Under the pieces are notes generated by a model. That model was not told the origin of the DNA. It made no database searches and worked only from the letters and a program-made list of their open reading frames with translations. 64,000 nt of DNA, taken from positions 62,001-126,000 of the forward strand of contig NZ_PUIP01000004.1 of the NCBI RefSeq assembly GCF_002968015.1. The letters are read 5' to 3'. Each line of letters opens with the position of its first letter. Position 1 is the stretch's first letter. This DNA is from Massilia phosphatilytica. GTDB taxonomy: Bacteria > Pseudomonadota > Gammaproteobacteria > Burkholderiales > Burkholderiaceae_D. Below are positions 54,399 to 63,283 of the stretch, piece after piece. The position numbers were made by a program, and so were the translations under genes.

Positions 54399-55273
54399 GC
54401 GCCGTCCTGAGGACCGAGCCGCCCGTGCGGCCGGAATACGTGCTGCCGCCGACGCCGGCGCCCGCGGGCACGGCGCCGCGCCCGTATCCGCTGGCGCTGC
54501 GTTTGTGGCGTTCGGGCTGGCCGCGCAAGGCCGTGCTGCTGGCCGTGCTGGCCGTCGTGTGGGAAGCGGCCGCGCGCTGGACCGGCAACGATCTGCTGCT
54601 CCCGGGCTTCGTGCAGACGGCGCGAGCGCTTGCCGACGGCGTCGTGTCCGGCGAACTGCTGCGCTACGTGGGCGTGTCGCTGTGGACGCTGCTGCAGGGG
54701 TATGTGGCCGGCGTGGCGGGGGCATTCGTCCTGACGACCGTCGCCATGGCCACCCGCATCGGACGCGACGTGCTGGAGACGCTGACGGCGATGCTGAACC
54801 CCTTGCCCGCGATCGCGCTGCTGCCGCTCGCGCTGCTGTGGTTCGGCCTGGGGCAGGGCAGTTTGGTCTTCGTGCTGATGCATTCCGTGCTGTGGCCCCT
54901 CGCGCTGGCGACGTATGCGGGCTTCCGGGCCGTCCCGGAGACCTTGCGCATGGCCGGGCGCAACTACGGCCTCGGTCCGCTCGCGATCGTCACGCAGATC
55001 CTCGTGCCGGCCGCGCTGCCGGCGATCCTGTCCGGTCTCAAGATCGGCTGGGCGTTCGCGTGGCGCACCTTGATCGCGGCGGAACTCGTGTTCGGCACGA
55101 CGTCAGGCAAGGGCGGTCTCGGGTGGTACATCTACCAGAGCCGCAACGAACTGTTCACCGACCGCGTGTTCGCGGGACTGGCCGCCGTCATCGCGATCGG
55201 CCTGCTGTTCGAGCACCTCGTGTTCCAATCGGTGGAACGGCTGACGATCCGGCGCTGGGGCATGCAACGCTGA
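54395..55273 (+). CDS. ABC transporter permease (SsuC/TauC type)
   Basis: A 292-residue inner-membrane subunit with about six helices. The coupling (EAA-like) loop is in RNYGLGPLAIVTQILVPAALP. A proline-rich N-terminal segment (YVLPPTPAPAGTAPRPYP) precedes the first helix. It completes the importer for the presumed organosulfur compound. Confidence 0.93.
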   Translation: MSAVLRTEPPVRPEYVLPPTPAPAGTAPRPYPLALRLWRSGWPRKAVLLAVLAVVWEAAARWTGNDLLLPGFVQTARALADGVVSGELLRYVGVSLWTLLQGYVAGVAGAFVLTTVAMATRIGRDVLETLTAMLNPLPAIALLPLALLWFGLGQGSLVFVLMHSVLWPLALATYAGFRAVPETLRMAGRNYGLGPLAIVTQILVPAALPAILSGLKIGWAFAWRTLIAAELVFGTTSGKGGLGWYIYQSRNELFTDRVFAGLAAVIAIGLLFEHLVFQSVERLTIRRWGMQR

Positions 55274-55316
55274 CAAGAGTTTGCGCGGGGACGCGGGATC
55301 GGTTAGCATCCGCGGG

Positions 55317-55619
55317 ATGACATTCCTGAACGTCCCCTACGCAGAAAAAGACGAGGCCAGGGCCCTCGGCGCCCGCTGGAATCCCGGCCGCAAGCGCTGG
55401 TATGTGCCTACGGGCGTCGCGCTCGAACCCTTCCAGAAATGGCTGAAGGAGGGCGCGCCGTCCGGGCGCGTCGATTCGGCCGCCGCGAAGCTCGTGGTCG
55501 GCGCCAACTACATCGAACTGGACCACGCCTGCAATCCGTTCGAACCCTGCGCCGAATGCGCGAGGGCGCTCGCCGGCACGCCGTGGGAGCAGGCGCGCGC
55601 GACGCTCCTCAAACGTTAG
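55317..55619 (+). CDS. DUF5710-domain protein
   Basis: A 100-residue protein. It has the compact DUF5710 motif: TFLNVPYAEKDEARALGARW, then WYVPTG; the tail has four Cys/His-type residues (DHACNPFEPCAEC) that could bind a metal. DUF5710 often occurs with DNA primases and other nucleic-acid proteins, but here it stands alone. Its stop codon overlaps that of the convergent M20 gene. Confidence 0.82.
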   Translation: MTFLNVPYAEKDEARALGARWNPGRKRWYVPTGVALEPFQKWLKEGAPSGRVDSAAAKLVVGANYIELDHACNPFEPCAECARALAGTPWEQARATLLKR

Positions 55620-56938
55620 GGCCGCGCCAGCGCGCCCAGCACGGCCAGGCTCATGGCCTGGGCGGCAGTCTTGATCGACGGTTCCGGCACCGGCGCGTAG
55701 AACGGCGAGTGGTTGAACGCGATCGGCTTGCCGCCCGGGCGCTGCGCCGCGGCGACGACGTCCGGTGCGTACACACCCGTGAAAAAGAACATCGACGGAA
55801 TGCCCTCGTTCGCATACGCCGAAAAATCCTCGCTGGCCGTCATCGCCGGCATGCGCTGCGCATTCTTCGCGCCGAACGCATCCTGGAAAATGGCTTCCGT
55901 GCGGCGCACGAGCGCGGCGTCGTTGACGATGGCGGCGCCGCCCGGGGTCAGGCGCACGTCGGGCGCGGGCGCGTCGGCCATCGCGGCCGAGGCATTCGCC
56001 ACGCGGCGCACGCCGTCCAGCAGTTTCTCCCGGACTTCCGGGCTGTACGAGCGGATCGTGCCGCGCACCTGGACCGTGTCGGGGATGATGTTCCCCACGG
56101 TGCCGCCCTGGATCGCGCCGACCGTCACGACGCCGAATTCCTTCGGATCCTTCTCGCGGCTGACGATCGTCTGCACGTCGACAATGAATCTCGCGGCGAT
56201 GGCGATCGGGTCGATGGCCTTGTCAGGCGCCGAACCGTGGCCGCCGCGGCCGTTGAACCGGATCTCCAACGCGTCCGAGTTCGACGACACGGGGCCGGCT
56301 TCGAAGCCCACCGTGCCGTACGCCAGCGGCCAGGAGTGCAGGGCGAAGGCGACATCCGGTTTCGGGAAGCGCTTGAACAGGCCGTCGTCCAGCATCGCTC
56401 GCGCACCCGACACGGTTTCCTCGGCCGGCTGGGCGATGAACATCAGCGTGCCTTTCCACTGTGCTTTCAGTTCCGCCAGCGTGCGCGCGGCGCCGAGCCA
56501 CGCGGCCATGTGCACGTCGTGGCCGCAGCTGTGCGTCGTGAACGCGGCGCCGTCCTGCGTGTGGGCGCGGCTCGCGTACGGCAGGCCGGTCTTTTCTTCC
56601 ATCGGCAGGCCGTCCAGTTCCGTGCGCACCATCACGGTCGGGCCGGCGCCGTTGCGAAGGATGGCGACGAGGCCCGTGCGGCCGACCTTTTCCGTCACCT
56701 CGAAGCCCAGCTTGCGCATCTCGGCGGCCAGCTTGGCGGCCGTGCGCACTTCCTGGAACGCGATCTCCGGGTGCGCGTGCAAATCCTTGTAGACGCCGTC
56801 CAGCCACGGGTACATGCCGTCGACCTTGCCGGCGACTTCGGTTTTCAGCGGTGCGGCGGCGGGTTGCGCGGATACGCCGGCAGTCAGCGCCAGCAGCAGG
56901 AGGGACACGGCGGTTCGTTTCAAGGCGGGCCTCTTCAT
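55616..56938 (-). CDS. M20-family amidohydrolase
   Basis: A 440-residue exported metallohydrolase. The ATG ending at 56938 gives signal peptide MKRPALKRTAVSLLLLALTAGVSA. The M20D landmarks are DLHAHPEIAFQE, the Cys-Gly-His-Asp motif in HSCGHDVHMA, and the catalytic Glu pair in PAEETVSGARAML, with the lid domain RFNGRGGHGSAPDKAIDP. Such enzymes cleave N-acyl amino acids or hippurate-like amides. Similarity is to the AmhX/hippurate hydrolase group. Confidence 0.92.
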   Translation of the reverse strand: MKRPALKRTAVSLLLLALTAGVSAQPAAAPLKTEVAGKVDGMYPWLDGVYKDLHAHPEIAFQEVRTAAKLAAEMRKLGFEVTEKVGRTGLVAILRNGAGPTVMVRTELDGLPMEEKTGLPYASRAHTQDGAAFTTHSCGHDVHMAAWLGAARTLAELKAQWKGTLMFIAQPAEETVSGARAMLDDGLFKRFPKPDVAFALHSWPLAYGTVGFEAGPVSSNSDALEIRFNGRGGHGSAPDKAIDPIAIAARFIVDVQTIVSREKDPKEFGVVTVGAIQGGTVGNIIPDTVQVRGTIRSYSPEVREKLLDGVRRVANASAAMADAPAPDVRLTPGGAAIVNDAALVRRTEAIFQDAFGAKNAQRMPAMTASEDFSAYANEGIPSMFFFTGVYAPDVVAAAQRPGGKPIAFNHSPFYAPVPEPSIKTAAQAMSLAVLGALARP

Positions 56939-56969
56939 GCGGTAACGAAAAGGCAAGCCTAGCACGGGC

Positions 56970-58721
56970 TCACGCGGCCATGCAAACCCGGTTGCGTCCG
57001 CCGTGCTTGGCGGCGTACAGCGCGCGGTCGGCCGCCTGCAGCAGCGTGGCCGCATCGTCGCCGTGGGCCGGCCAGACCGCCACGCCGAACGACGCCGTTA
57101 CCGCCGGCAGCAGGACGTCTCCCTGCTGCAGCGCGAGGGCGGCGATGGCGGTGCGGATCGTCTCGGCGCAGCGGAGCGCGGCCGCGCCGTCGCATTCGGG
57201 CAGCACCAGCACGAGCTCCTCGCCGCCGTAGCGGCACGCGACGTCGCTGCGGCGCACGCCGTCGCGCAGGCACTGGCCGACGGCGCGCAGCACGAGGTCG
57301 CCCGCTTCGTGGCCGTACGTGTCGTTCATGTGCTTGAAGTGGTCCAGGTCGATCATCACGATGGCCAGCGCCGCACGCTTGCGTTCGGCGCGGAACAGTT
57401 CGCGCCGCAGCGTCTCGTCGAACCAGCGGCGGTTGTACAGGCCCGTGAGTTCGTCGGTGGTGGACTGGCGGCGCAGGACTTCGCGCAGGTTGATGTTGCT
57501 GGTGCCGAGCGCGAGCTGCTCGCTGATCGCGGTGGCCGCAGCCTGGTCCATCGCCGCGTCCGGGCCGTCCGGCACGCTCGTCACGAGCAGGCCCAGGACC
57601 TCGCCCTGCGAGATCATCGGTACGCACAAATTCGTGAGCCCGGGCGCCGGCGGCGTGGTGGCGCAGTGCGCGCAATGCATGCCGTCGCCGCTCCCCGCGG
57701 CGTGCACGCGGCCGAAGCGCAGGCCCCAGCACTGGTCGGCGCCGACGAGGTCCGGATGGTGCCCGTCGCCGCCCCACGTGGCCGCCCGCTGCAGGAAATC
57801 GCGCGAATTGCGGTACAGGTAGACGGCGCCGGCGCTGCCGGGCAGCAGCTTGGGCAGGAAGGCGGGCAGCACTTCGCGCAGCTCGTCGGCGCGGGTCAGG
57901 CTGTCCATCGCCTGCAGCATCTGCGCGGTGTGCGCCAGGCGCTGGCTGCGCGCCTGGCTCTGGCGCGCCTGCTCGGCCTGGGCCTCGGCCAGCTGTTGCG
58001 CCTGGGCGGCGGCCTGGGCCCGTTCGCGCAGCGTGCGCGTGGCCACGTACAGCGCGATGCCGATGACGAGGGCACTGGCGACGCTGGCCGCGATGCCGAG
58101 CACCGTGTTGTAGCCGAGCGTCGTGCCCAGGCGGTCGCGCAGTGCGTGCCGGCGCCGTTCGAGCGCATCGACCTGTTCGCCGATCAGGACGCGCAGCCGG
58201 TCCATGTACAGCTTGCCCCGGCGGTTCCCGACTGCGGCCGCGGCGGCGTCGAGACCGCGCTCGCGGCGCAGGGTGGCGGTGGCCGTAAGCTCGTCCAGTT
58301 TCAACTGCGAGAGACGGTCGATCTCGGCCAGCGCCGCCCGTTCGGCGGGGCTCTCTGCCAGCGGCAGCAGCGCGTGCAGCGCGTCCGGGAACTCGAGGGT
58401 GGCGTTGTCGTACGGGGCGAGGAAGGCGCCGTCGCCCGTGATGACGTAGCCGCGCTGGCCGGTTTCCGCGTCCTTCAGCAGGTCGAGCAGCCGGTCGTAG
58501 GCGCGTTCCTTGTCGGCGACCGCCTTCAAGGCCGTCATCGTGTCGTCGGCTTCGCGGCTGCTGATGAATGGCAGGGCGGCCAGGCAGGCCACGATCAGCA
58601 GGATCACGGCGGCGAGCCAGCGCAGCCCCGGGTCGCCCAAGGCGGGGGCGTGTTCGGCGGGCGGGGTGTCGGTGATCAGCATGGCATGTCCTTGGGCGGC
58701 GGCATCGTCATTTTGCCTCAT
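56970..58721 (-). CDS. Diguanylate cyclase with CHASE3 and GAF domains
   Basis: A 583-residue membrane-bound c-di-GMP synthase. I chose the ATG ending at 58721 with a GAGG site rather than an upstream TTG. Helix 1 is LRWLAAVILLIVACLAALPF, then a CHASE3 sensor (TGQRGYVITGDGAFL), helix 2 near VASALVIGIALYVATR, a coiled linker rich in QAQQLAEAQAEQARQ, a GAF-like domain with a Cys/His motif (MHCAHC), and a C-terminal GGDEF with intact GGEEL. The signal is extracytoplasmic and unknown. Confidence 0.92.
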   Translation of the reverse strand: MRQNDDAAAQGHAMLITDTPPAEHAPALGDPGLRWLAAVILLIVACLAALPFISSREADDTMTALKAVADKERAYDRLLDLLKDAETGQRGYVITGDGAFLAPYDNATLEFPDALHALLPLAESPAERAALAEIDRLSQLKLDELTATATLRRERGLDAAAAAVGNRRGKLYMDRLRVLIGEQVDALERRRHALRDRLGTTLGYNTVLGIAASVASALVIGIALYVATRTLRERAQAAAQAQQLAEAQAEQARQSQARSQRLAHTAQMLQAMDSLTRADELREVLPAFLPKLLPGSAGAVYLYRNSRDFLQRAATWGGDGHHPDLVGADQCWGLRFGRVHAAGSGDGMHCAHCATTPPAPGLTNLCVPMISQGEVLGLLVTSVPDGPDAAMDQAAATAISEQLALGTSNINLREVLRRQSTTDELTGLYNRRWFDETLRRELFRAERKRAALAIVMIDLDHFKHMNDTYGHEAGDLVLRAVGQCLRDGVRRSDVACRYGGEELVLVLPECDGAAALRCAETIRTAIAALALQQGDVLLPAVTASFGVAVWPAHGDDAATLLQAADRALYAAKHGGRNRVCMAA

Positions 58722-58851
58722 GGAAACCTCGTCGTTCAAGTGATATATGACGAAATTGATGAATCTTGAACAAATAGCAGCGGCATGGACTGCCAGTTTG
58801 TCAATAATGTGTTGGATTCGACGACAAAATCTGAAAAAAAGTTGCCCTGGG

Positions 58852-58865
58852 TAAATCGATTTCAG
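58852..58865 (+). promoter_or_regulatory. AATCGATTTCA box 4, before the c-di-GMP phosphodiesterase gene
   Basis: TAAATCGATTTCAG shares the 11-mer core with the three xyloglucan-locus boxes. A -10-like TATAGT lies at 58876-58881, so the box would cover the -35 region of the promoter for the gene at 58965. The match is exact over 11 bases but loses the outer T. Confidence 0.5.
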
Positions 58866-58964
58866 GCGCCGATGCTATAGTGGGACTGCCCAGCCCCGCA
58901 GACGTTTTCCTGGCCCGATCCCCGCCAGCCACCGGCGCGCCGCCGCAACGGCGCCACATCGACC

Positions 58965-61319
58965 ATGAACTTTCCCTATCCTAACTCCGCCGCCATGCAC
59001 CATGCGGCCACGCACGACGCGGCCACCGGCCTGCCGAACCGCGACGAATTCATGAGTCGCCTCGACGGCGCGCTGGCGGCAGCCGCGCGCACGGGCGGCG
59101 GCGTCGCGCTGTTGTTCGTGGGCCTGGACGGCGCTGGTATTCCCGGCGCGCTGCCCGCATTCGCGGCGCGCCTGAGCGCGCGCGTGCGCCGCACCGACGT
59201 GGTGGCGCGGGTCGGCGACGCCGCGTTTGTCGTGCTGCTCACGCATCTCGCGGATCCCGGCGCGGACGCGCGTGCGCTGGCCGCCAAGGTGCTGGGCGCG
59301 GCGGCCCCCGGCGGTGCGAGCGTCGGCATCGCGCTGGACGAAGGCATGCCGGCCGGCGCCACGCTGCTGGCCCGCGCGGAAGAGGCGATGCAGGCTGCGC
59401 GCCGGCGTGGCGGGAACACGGCCGTGATGTTCGAACCGCCCGCGGCGCCGGTCACGGTGCCCGCGGCCGGCGCGCCGCTGCCTGCCGACGAGAGCGCGCG
59501 CGTGGAAGCCTTGCGCGCGACGCAGCTGCTCGACAGCGAGCCGGACGAACTGTTCGACCGCGTCGTGCACATCGTGTGCGCCACGCTGAACGTGCCCGTC
59601 AGCCTGGTCTCCCTCGTCGACAGCGACCGCCAGTGGTTCAAGGCCCGCTGTGGCGTCGAGGCGCGCGAGACCCCGCGCGACGTCGCGTTCTGCGCGTGGA
59701 CCGTGCTGGATGACGAGCCGTTCGTCGTGGAGGACGCGACGCGCGATCCGCGCTTCGCGGACAACCCGCATGTCACCGGCGCGCCGTTCGTGCGTTTCTA
59801 TGCGGGCGTGCCGCTGCGCAGCGGCGGCCAGCGCATCGGATCGCTGTGCGCCGTCGACTACGTGCCGCGCACGCTCGGGCCGCAAGACTTGCTGGTGCTG
59901 AAGCAGTTGGCGCGCATGGTCGAGGACCTGATCGAACTGCGCACGGCGGCGCTGGGCGCCGTGCGCAACCTGAACCACTGGGGCGGACGGCCGTTGCTGG
60001 AGGGCGGCACGGGCGCGCGCCTGCGCCAGCAATTCCTGCGCGACCCGCTGACGGGCATGCCGAACCGCCTGGTCGTGGAAGACGCGATCGCGCGCCATGC
60101 GCTGCGCGCCCCGGGCGACGCGTGCGCGCTGCTGGCCGTCGTCGACGTCGACAACCTCGCCGCCGTCAACGAAGAGCACGGCCACGCGAGCGGCGACGCC
60201 GTGCTGGTGGCGATCGCGCGCCGGCTGCGGCACCGCGCGGGCACCGGCGACGTGGCGGCCCGGATCGGCGGCAGCACGTTCCTGCTGTGGCTCCAGTCGG
60301 ACGCGCACGACTGCGCCGAACGTGCGCAGGCGCTGCACAGCGCGCTGAACCGCCCGGTGCAGGTGGCCGGCCGCGTGATCCACGGCAGCGTCACGATGGG
60401 CCATTGCCGCTTCGGCATCGACGGTTACGACGCCGAGACGCTGCTGGTGCGCGCCCAGGCCGCGCTGCGCCATGCCAAGTCGCAGGGCCACGGGCTCGCG
60501 CGCGCGTACGAGCCCGCGCAGCGGCGCACTGGGACGCGCGCCCTCGAGCACGACCTGCGCGGCGCGCTCGCGCGCGACGAACTGGCGCTCGCCTACCAGC
60601 CGAAGGTCGACCTGCGCAGCGGCCGCGTCGTGGGCGTGGAGGCGCTGCTGCGCTGGCAGCATCCCGTGTACGGCATGGTCGCGCCGTCCGAATTCATCCC
60701 GGTGGCCGAGGAAAGCGGCTTGATCATCCCGATCGGCCAATGGGTGCTCGACCAGGCCTGCGCCCAGCTGCGCGCCTGGCGCGACGCCGGCCACGCGGCG
60801 TTGACGGTGGCCGTGAACCTGTCGGCGCGCCAGTTCCTCGACGACGAGGTGGCGGCGCGCGTCGTGGCCACCCTGGCCCGCCACGGCGTGCCGCACGGCG
60901 CGCTGGAACTGGAGCTGACGGAATCGACGTCGATGCACGACGTGGGCCGCAGCATCACGATCATGAAGGAGTTGAAGGACGCCGGCGTCGTGCTCAGCAT
61001 CGACGACTTCGGCACTGGTTATTCCAGCCTGGCCTATTTGAAGCGGCTGCCGATCGACAAGGTCAAGATCGACCGCGCGTTCGTCTCCGATCTCGAACAG
61101 AGCACGGAATCGCGCGCCATCGTGCGCGCGATCGTGACGGCCGTGCGCTGCCTGGGCCTGGACGTCATCGCCGAAGGGATCGAGCAGCCCGCGCAGGCGC
61201 GCCTGCTGATGGCGGACGGCTGTTTCGAGATGCAGGGTTTTCACTTCGGCCGGCCCGTGGCCGCCGCGGACTGCCCGCTGGAAGCGCGCTTCGAGTTCGG
61301 CACGCCGGAGGAGGCATGA
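58965..61319 (+). CDS. GAF-GGDEF-EAL c-di-GMP phosphodiesterase with an extra degenerate GGDEF
   Basis: A 784-residue cytoplasmic protein. Order: a degenerate GGDEF-like domain (~15-150, VGDAAF in place of GGDEF), GAF (~185-320), a second degenerate GGDEF (~350-490, GGSTF at the active site) and an intact EAL domain (~520-770) with EALLRW, ELTESTSM, DDFGTGYSS, KIDRAFV and EGIEQP. Only the EAL looks active, so this should hydrolyse c-di-GMP. It overlaps the next gene by ATGA. Confidence 0.92.
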   Translation: MNFPYPNSAAMHHAATHDAATGLPNRDEFMSRLDGALAAAARTGGGVALLFVGLDGAGIPGALPAFAARLSARVRRTDVVARVGDAAFVVLLTHLADPGADARALAAKVLGAAAPGGASVGIALDEGMPAGATLLARAEEAMQAARRRGGNTAVMFEPPAAPVTVPAAGAPLPADESARVEALRATQLLDSEPDELFDRVVHIVCATLNVPVSLVSLVDSDRQWFKARCGVEARETPRDVAFCAWTVLDDEPFVVEDATRDPRFADNPHVTGAPFVRFYAGVPLRSGGQRIGSLCAVDYVPRTLGPQDLLVLKQLARMVEDLIELRTAALGAVRNLNHWGGRPLLEGGTGARLRQQFLRDPLTGMPNRLVVEDAIARHALRAPGDACALLAVVDVDNLAAVNEEHGHASGDAVLVAIARRLRHRAGTGDVAARIGGSTFLLWLQSDAHDCAERAQALHSALNRPVQVAGRVIHGSVTMGHCRFGIDGYDAETLLVRAQAALRHAKSQGHGLARAYEPAQRRTGTRALEHDLRGALARDELALAYQPKVDLRSGRVVGVEALLRWQHPVYGMVAPSEFIPVAEESGLIIPIGQWVLDQACAQLRAWRDAGHAALTVAVNLSARQFLDDEVAARVVATLARHGVPHGALELELTESTSMHDVGRSITIMKELKDAGVVLSIDDFGTGYSSLAYLKRLPIDKVKIDRAFVSDLEQSTESRAIVRAIVTAVRCLGLDVIAEGIEQPAQARLLMADGCFEMQGFHFGRPVAAADCPLEARFEFGTPEEA

Positions 61320-63283
61320 AGCGGCGCGCACTGGCCCCGCTGTTCGCCATGGCGCTGGCCGCGCCGTACGTGATCGCGGCCGTCGAACCCGGGCAGCTGG
61401 CGCGGCTGGATGGTCTCGTGCGCGGGGCCGATGCCGGTGCGCTGCCGGCCCTGCTGGCGGCGCAGAACGCGCTGATGGCGGAGGCATACCCCGAGCGGAT
61501 CGCTTACCTGCACCTGCTGCGGCGTGCGTATGCGGACCGCGGCGACACCGTCGCGGCCGGCGACGCCGCCGAGCGCATCGTGCGGATGGCGCAAGCGCAG
61601 CACGACGCGCTGAACACGGCGCTGGGCCAGCTGGCACGCGCCGGCACGGCGGCGGCGCACGGCAAGACGGGCATGCTCGCCACCGTGAACGACATCGACG
61701 TCCGCAACGCCAACCTGCGCGAGCCGGCATTCACGGCCGCGCTGCAGCAGGCGTATGGCGACGCCTACCTGAAACTGGGCCAGTTCGATTTCGCGCACAG
61801 CCACTACCTGAAGGCGCTCGAGATCGCGCGCCAGCATCCCGACCTGCTCGATCCGACCGTGAACGGCCTGCGCCTGGCCGTCGCGAAGGTGTACGTGTAC
61901 ACGCGCGCGCCGGACAAGGTCTTGTCCACGCTGGCCGCGATCGGCCCGGACGGCAAGAATGGCGAAATGCGGCTGCCGCCGCCGTCCGCCGTGCGCCGCT
62001 TCGTCATCGAAGGCATCGCCCACGTCATGCAGGGCCATGCGGACCAGGGACGCGTCGCCTACTACAAGGGCCTGCAGATCGCGCACGCGCACCGTTTGAC
62101 CCTGTTCGAAGCGAACGCGCTCGGCAACATCGCCGACAGCTGGCTCCAGGACGGCAACTACGCCGAGGCCGAGCGTGCTGCGCGCGCGGCGCTGCCGCTG
62201 GCGGCGCAGGCGGGCGATCCTGCCACGCGCCGCATCGCCGAGGCGAACCTCGGTTTCGCGCTGGGCGGGCAGGGACACGTGGCCGAGGGTCTCGTCTACA
62301 TTGACCGCGTGCTGGCGGAAGAGCGCGCGGACGGGTCGGAGCCGGACCTCGCGAACATGCTGCTCGAGAAGAGCCGCATGCTGGAACAGGCCGGGCAGGT
62401 GCGGCAGGCGTTGCAGGCGCTGCAGGAACACCATCACGTGGCGGCGAAGCTGGCCGAGGCGGAACACGAAAACACGGCCAAGGTGCTGCACGAGCAGTTC
62501 GAGGCACAGCGCCGCGCCATCCAGATCGAGAGCCTGCGGCGCGAGAACGCGGTCAAGGATGCGCAGATCCGCAAGCGCCGCGTGTGGCAGCTCATCGCCA
62601 CCGCCGGCGCCGGCGTGGCGCTCGTATTGTGCGGCTTCGTGTGGCGGCTGTACCGCCGTTCCGTGCGCACGAGCGCCCGCCTGCGCGAACTGAACGGGGA
62701 GCTGGCGTTCCACTCCACGCACGATGCGCTCACGGGCCTGTTGAACCGGCGTTCGTTCCGCGATGCGATGGCGGCCCGCGCATCGGGACCGGGCCGCTGC
62801 TTCGTCCTGCTCGACATCGACCACTTCAAGACGATCAACGACCGCCTGGGCCACGCGGCCGGAGACGAGGTGCTCGTGGAAGTGGCGCGCCGGCTGCGCG
62901 CGGCGGTGGACGGCCGCAGCACCGTGCTGCGCTGGGGCGGGGAGGAATTCCTCGTGCACGTGGACGGCGGCGACGCCATCGATCACGCGGGCCTCGTGCG
63001 CACGCTGCTGGCCGCGGTGGCGGAGATGCCCGTGACGACGGCGGACGGCCAGCGCCTGGCCGTCACGATCACGGCCGGCGCGCTCTCGCTGCCGGCCGGT
63101 GGCGACGATGCCATCGACTGGCAGCACGCGCTGGCGCTGGCCGATGCGGCCCTGTACCGGGGCAAGCAGGACGGCCGCCGCTGTGCGTATCTCGACGTCG
63201 CCGAGGCCACGGGCGCGGTGGCCCGCACCATGCGGCTGGGTCCCGACTCAGTGCGCCGGCAGGACGAGCAGCTGCAGGCCTGA
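61316..63283 (+). CDS. TPR-containing diguanylate cyclase
   Basis: A 655-residue protein with signal peptide ([20 protein letters not shown]), a periplasmic TPR array (~60-390), one membrane helix ([18 protein letters not shown]) and a cytoplasmic GGDEF with intact GGEEF and [10 protein letters not shown]. The periplasmic TPR region may sense a protein or peptide. It is translationally coupled to the phosphodiesterase, an opposing pair. Its 3' end overlaps the convergent gene at 63248 by 36 bp. Confidence 0.92.
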   Translation: MKRRALAPLFAMALAAPYVIAAVEPGQLARLDGLVRGADAGALPALLAAQNALMAEAYPERIAYLHLLRRAYADRGDTVAAGDAAERIVRMAQAQHDALNTALGQLARAGTAAAHGKTGMLATVNDIDVRNANLREPAFTAALQQAYGDAYLKLGQFDFAHSHYLKALEIARQHPDLLDPTVNGLRLAVAKVYVYTRAPDKVLSTLAAIGPDGKNGEMRLPPPSAVRRFVIEGIAHVMQGHADQGRVAYYKGLQIAHAHRLTLFEANALGNIADSWLQDGNYAEAERAARAALPLAAQAGDPATRRIAEANLGFALGGQGHVAEGLVYIDRVLAEERADGSEPDLANMLLEKSRMLEQAGQVRQALQALQEHHHVAAKLAEAEHENTAKVLHEQFEAQRRAIQIESLRRENAVKDAQIRKRRVWQLIATAGAGVALVLCGFVWRLYRRSVRTSARLRELNGELAFHSTHDALTGLLNRRSFRDAMAARASGPGRCFVLLDIDHFKTINDRLGHAAGDEVLVEVARRLRAAVDGRSTVLRWGGEEFLVHVDGGDAIDHAGLVRTLLAAVAEMPVTTADGQRLAVTITAGALSLPAGGDDAIDWQHALALADAALYRGKQDGRRCAYLDVAEATGAVARTMRLGPDSVRRQDEQLQA

